This document shows, piece after piece, positions 18,912 through 21,896 of a DNA stretch of 21,896 bases. Numbering within the stretch: the stretch's first letter is position 1; the number at the start of each line of letters is the position of its first letter. The notes under the pieces were generated by a model, which saw only the letters and a list, made by a program, of their open reading frames with translations, was not told the DNA's origin and made no database searches. The DNA lies in the NCBI GenBank assembly GCA_023515795.1, contig JALGPX010000064.1, forward strand, positions 45,462 to 67,357, read 5' to 3'. Both the position numbers and the translations under genes were made by a program. Origin of the DNA: Amoeboaphelidium occidentale (Eukaryota > Aphelidiomycota > Aphelidea).

Positions 18912-19882
18912 CACAGAGCCTAATACATAGGATGCAGATTTCTTTTTAGCGGCATTTTCTAGCGCATATTCTGAGGAAGTCGATTGTCCTGATTCTTTGT
19001 CTTTGGGCTTCTTTTTCTTCTTCTCCTTCGGATTGCGCCCATTCCTGTCTTTCTTGTTCAAACCATCGTCCTGTCCACCATCATTATTATCATCATCTGA
19101 TTTATCGTCTGGAGGTTTGCACAGATACTCAGGACGTTCTCCTTTCTCCAGAATAGCAGACAACGCAGCACACATGTTGTCAGCAGCCAATATATCTCTG
19201 TGGAATACGACGTTGCACTTGGAGCATTTCTTCGCCCTCATAGACAGCGATTCTGTGAACTCATGACATCGGACACATTTCTGGGAAGTAAAGTACTCAT
19301 CTACGCCAAGAATCGTTATCCCCAAAGGCCTTGCTTTCCTCACAAAGTATTCCAAGAACGAAGTGTGAAGTGAACCAGTTGCGTCAAAGTCTCCAGTGCC
19401 AATTCCAACGTAAATCCGTTGTTTCTTCTTGACCTTCTGATGTGGTTTCAAGCCAACCATGGAAATCAAAGCATTGAAAACACGATCCATCTCTCTTTGC
19501 TTTGCACAATGATATTCAAAGGTCCTCTTCCGAATTGCATGTGAATTGTAGAAATTGGCCAAAACTGAGTATCTTTCCATCATTCTGTTGAAATAAATAG
19601 TGATTGTTTCATCTGAATTTCTGGACAAGCCACAATTTTCCGCATCTCTCACTGGCTTATTTTCATCTTTCATTTTCGTCTTGTTCAGCCAGTTTCTGTG
19701 AAGATAATACGGTTCACCCAGGGCCTTCTTATTCACGGCTAAATTCTTCTTTGAGCCATCGGGCAGCCACGAAACAGCAACAACAGTGTACGCTTGTCCC
19801 ATATCCAGTCCCATGATGATATCCTTTCCTTTTATATATGCGCGATCTCTTGAAACAACTGGTGGAGGTGGATTCTTCTTAA
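18894..19882 (-). CDS. Fanzor (eukaryotic TnpB-like RNA-guided nuclease), C-terminal two thirds
   Basis: Open from the N at 19883 to the stop at 18894. Numbering from the internal ATG at 19814, the RuvC-like core shows Asp4 (GLDMGQAYTVVAVS), Glu173 (ILGVDEYFTSQKC) and Asp207 (HRDILAADNM). Between the last two lies a zinc ribbon with Cys180, Cys183, Cys197 and Cys200. The order D, E, CxxC-CxxC, D is that of TnpB, Fanzor and Cas12f. After residue 225 comes an acidic run (DDKSDDDNNDGGQDD) and a lysine-rich run (EKKKKKPKDK), a likely nuclear signal. Upstream coding continues in frame (PPPPVVSRD) to the N. No other transposase gene is visible. Whether this is still mobile or domesticated is unknown. 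Confidence 0.88.
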
Positions 19883-19883
19883 N
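19883..19883. other. Single-N join between assembly pieces
   Basis: Sequence to the right restarts inside the Fanzor gene, at a site equal to 19234. Confidence 0.95.
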
Positions 19884-20460
19884 GCCCTCATAGACAGCGA
19901 TTCTGTGAACTCATGACATCGGACACATTTCTGGGAAGTAAAGTACTCATCTACGCCAAGAATCGTTATCCCCAAAGGCCTTGCTTTCCTCACAAAGTAT
20001 TCCAAGAACGAAGTGTGAAGTGAACCAGTTGCGTCAAAGTCTCCAGTGCCAATGCCAACATAAATCCGTTGTTTCTTCTTGACCTTCTGATGTGGTTTTA
20101 AGCCAACCATGGAAATCAAAGCATTGAAAACACGATCCATCTCTCTTTGCTTTGCACAATGATATTCAAAGGTCCTCTTCCGAATTGCATGTGAATTGAA
20201 GAAATTGGCCAAAACTGAGTATCTTTTCATCATTCTGTTGAAATAAATAGTGATTGTTTCATCTGAATTTCTGGACAAGCCACAATTCTCTGCATCTCTT
20301 ACAGGCTTGTTCTCATCTTTCATCTTTGTCTTGTTCAGCCAGTTTCTGTAAAGAGTATACGGTTCACCGAGAGCCTTCTTTTTCACAGCAAGATTATTCT
20401 TCGAGCCATTGGGCAGCCAGGAAACAGCTCCAACAGTAAAGGCCTGACCAAGATCCATAC
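19884..20460 (-). pseudogene. Fanzor internal fragment, second copy (RuvC-I to first zinc-ribbon half)
   Basis: Matches 19234-19810 at offset 650 without gaps. The first part (19884-20277 against 19234-19627) differs at only five bases that I can see, while the part towards RuvC-I is clearly diverged (MDLGQAFTVGAVSWLPNGSK against LDMGQAYTVVAVSWLPDGSK). It carries RuvC-I Asp, the RuvC-II Glu and the first CxxC, then runs into the N. It is likely a piece of a paralogue or allele placed here during scaffolding. Confidence 0.82.
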
Positions 20461-20461
20461 N
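20461..20461. other. Single-N join between assembly pieces
   Basis: It follows a piece that ends just after the RuvC-I Asp codon region and precedes one from the gene's N-terminal part. Confidence 0.95.
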
Positions 20462-20754
20462 CTATACTTTGTATCGATAACGTGAATTGATAAACTAAAA
20501 CCATCTGTTTCAAAAGAAGTATTTAAAACAAATCTTTCACCTAAATCTTTCCGGCCAATAAGTCTGTACTTTCTGTACTTTTTGCTCTTCAAACCAAAAA
20601 TCAGTTGTAGCAACTCGCCTGTTCTGTCCCTTTTCATCAGAGGACCATCTTTTTTAGGATCGAGAAAATCCTTAAACCATAGCCTGGAGTCTCTAGTACC
20701 TGTAATGCCAAGAAGACAGTCCTCCGTAAGACTTAGAGGAAACAAAGACGGCTG
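20462..20754 (-). pseudogene. Fanzor N-terminal-region fragment, near-copy of 21214-21506
   Basis: Matches 21214-21506 at offset 752 with three mismatches that I can see (20552/21304, 20616/21368, 20696/21448). At 20616-20614 the codon is GAG where the other copy has TAG, so this version reads through (KRDRTGELLQLIFGL). It starts at exactly the same base as the piece at 21214, a typical assembly-graph break. Probably an allele or close paralogue fragment. Confidence 0.85.
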
Positions 20755-20755
20755 N
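20755..20755. other. Single-N join between assembly pieces
   Basis: Right of it the sequence restarts at a site equal to 20235 inside the same gene. Confidence 0.95.
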
Positions 20756-21212
20756 CTGTTGAAATAAATAGTGATTGTTTCATCTGAATTTCTGGACAAG
20801 CCACAATTCTCTGCATCTCTTACAGGCTTGTTCTCATCTTTCATCTTTGTCTTGTTCAGCCAGTTTCTGTAAAGAGTATACGGTTCACCGAGAGCCTTCT
20901 TTTTCACAGCAAGATTATTCTTCGAGCCATTGGGCAGCCAGGAAACAGCTCCAACAGTAAAGGCCTGACCAAGATCCATACCCATGATAATATCCTTGTC
21001 TTTTCTATATGCGAGGTCTCTTGAAACAACTGGTGGAGGTGGAGTGTGCTTGACTTTCCTACATCTTGTATCAATAACGTTGACTGATAGGCTGAAACCG
21101 TCAGTAGCAAAAGAAGTCATCAAAACTAATCTCTCACCAGAATCTTTCTGACCAATTGTTCTGTACTTTCTGTACTTTTTGCTCTTCAAACCAAAAATCA
21201 GTTGTAGCAACT
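20756..21212 (-). pseudogene. Fanzor middle fragment (pre-RuvC region through RuvC-I)
   Basis: 20756-20981 appears identical to 20235-20460, so this piece joins onto the fragment at 19884-20460 and together they describe one gene version. It extends further towards the N-terminus: PPPPVVSRDLAYRKDKDIIM, then the segment LLQLIFGLKSKKYRKYRTIG. In that last part it is diverged from the copies at 20462 and 21214 (TIGQKDSGERLVL against LIGRKDLGERFVL-type), so at least two versions of the gene exist in the data. It ends at 21212, next to the GAG/TAG variable codon. Confidence 0.85.
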
Positions 21213-21213
21213 N
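21213..21213. other. Single-N join between assembly pieces
   Basis: The piece on its right starts with ctatactttg, the same first bases as the piece at 20462. Confidence 0.95.
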
Positions 21214-21896
21214 CTATACTTTGTATCGATAACGTGAATTGATAAACTAAAACCATCTGTTTCAAAAGAAGTATTTAAAACAAATCTTTCACCTAAATCT
21301 TTCTGGCCAATAAGTCTGTACTTTCTGTACTTTTTGCTCTTCAAACCAAAAATCAGTTGTAGCAACTAGCCTGTTCTGTCCCTTTTCATCAGAGGACCAT
21401 CTTTTTTAGGATCGAGAAAATCCTTAAACCATAGCCTGGAGTCTCTAATACCTGTAATGCCAAGAAGACAGTCCTCCGTAAGACTTAGAGGAAACAAAGA
21501 CGGCTGATATTTTGGCATGTATTTGTATCGCTGCGAAACCGGCAGCAGATTGTTCATAGCGAAGAAAAGCCGTACAACCGAATAAGTTTCCAACTTTGAA
21601 GGGTCAAATTCTGGAATTTTTGGTTCTGGCTTTGTATCTTCAGCGTATTCGCCCAGCTTGCGCTTTCTTGAACGCAATTTCATGGATCCACTCGTACGCG
21701 CCGGCGTTTTGGTATCACTTTCGTTCAATTTATCTTTTGATTACTTAATTTCTGTACGAGCTAAACAATTAGAAGCAAATTAAGTAAGACTTACCTCCAG
21801 ATGATCCCTCTAACTCTGACAATTCCCCCTTCTTCTCGACAGCAACTACCAAACATTCCAAAAGCTCTTGAGCGATTTCTGCATTATCAGGAACAT
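21214..21896 (-). CDS. Fanzor N-terminal part, two exons, with an in-frame TAG
   Basis: The 5' part of the Fanzor gene, connected to unique sequence at the window edge. An upstream exon (21896-21795, open at the edge, ending ELSELEGSSG) can splice across a 61-bp intron (21734-21794, AAG acceptor) into the exon from 21733. That keeps the frame through a basic patch (MKLRSRKRKLGEYAE, NLS-like) and KYMPKYQPSLFPLSLTEDCL to 21214. An in-frame TAG occurs at 21368-21366 where the related piece has GAG, so this version would be truncated before the nuclease domain. No ATG start is certain: one candidate is the ATG of MKLRSRKRK, otherwise the start lies outside the window. The intron model is plausible, not proven. 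Confidence 0.72.

Noticed and set aside
19884-21212. True tandem array of Fanzor genes
   Set aside because: Every boundary coincides with an N and the pieces overlap in a way that fits assembly-graph fragments, so an array is not supported without long reads.
21726-21728. TTG start for the Fanzor N-terminal part
   Set aside because: The frame is open further upstream and a splice to an upstream exon keeps it; TTG starts are not expected here.
1-21896. CRISPR array, bacterial operon or viral insertion
   Set aside because: No regularly spaced short repeats were seen, genes are spliced and eukaryotic, and no viral protein was recognised.

Overview
This window looks like nuclear DNA from a fungus, probably an early-diverging filamentous lineage such as Mucoromycota or a relative; the lineage is inferred, not proven. 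Supporting points are a mitochondrial ClpP (absent from baker's yeast), a UDP-glucuronate decarboxylase, Swd1/Arp5/LSM1/Nse3/Trm13/Irc3 orthologues, AT-rich spacers, many tiny spliceosomal introns, and a Fanzor-type RNA-guided nuclease gene of the kind known from early-diverging fungi.

Layout. 1-1282 (-): UDP-glucuronate decarboxylase, 3' end outside the window. 1483-2208 (-): M50B-like membrane protein. 2363-4601 (+): actin-related protein Arp5. 4615-5478 (-): mitochondrial ClpP. 5680-6603 (-): CDK20/Csk1-like kinase. 6641-8338 (-): mS26-like mitoribosomal protein, whose start region is intact (7375-8338) and whose 3' part appears twice because a single N at 7179 joins two overlapping pieces. 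8361-9912 (-): COMPASS subunit Swd1. 10059-10581 (+): LSM1. 10598-11810 (-): Nse3/MAGE. 12041-13168 (-): PP2A catalytic subunit. 13437-14351 (+): Stm1/SERBP1-like ribosome factor. 14426-15673 (-): F-box-like protein. 15746-16939 (+): Trm13. 16954-18781 (+): Irc3-like mitochondrial helicase. 18894-21896 (-): a Fanzor locus broken by four single-N joins.

The genes are mostly unrelated housekeeping functions packed very tightly: neighbours are often 13-37 bp apart, and 16 of the 18 introns I can place are 32-46 bp long. There is no operon-like pathway. No gene-free stretch exceeds 300 bp.

The accessory element is the Fanzor locus (eukaryotic TnpB relative). The fragment beside IRC3 keeps all three RuvC acidic residues and a four-cysteine zinc ribbon, has a charged, lysine-rich tail, and ends in a perfect 22-bp palindrome across its stop codon, followed by a second hairpin. 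This is where an omega-RNA would be expected by analogy with TnpB/Fanzor. The outer fragments (21214-21896 and 18894-19882) look like the two ends of one gene that nearly abut. The three small pieces between them look like copies from an allele or paralogue inserted during scaffolding.
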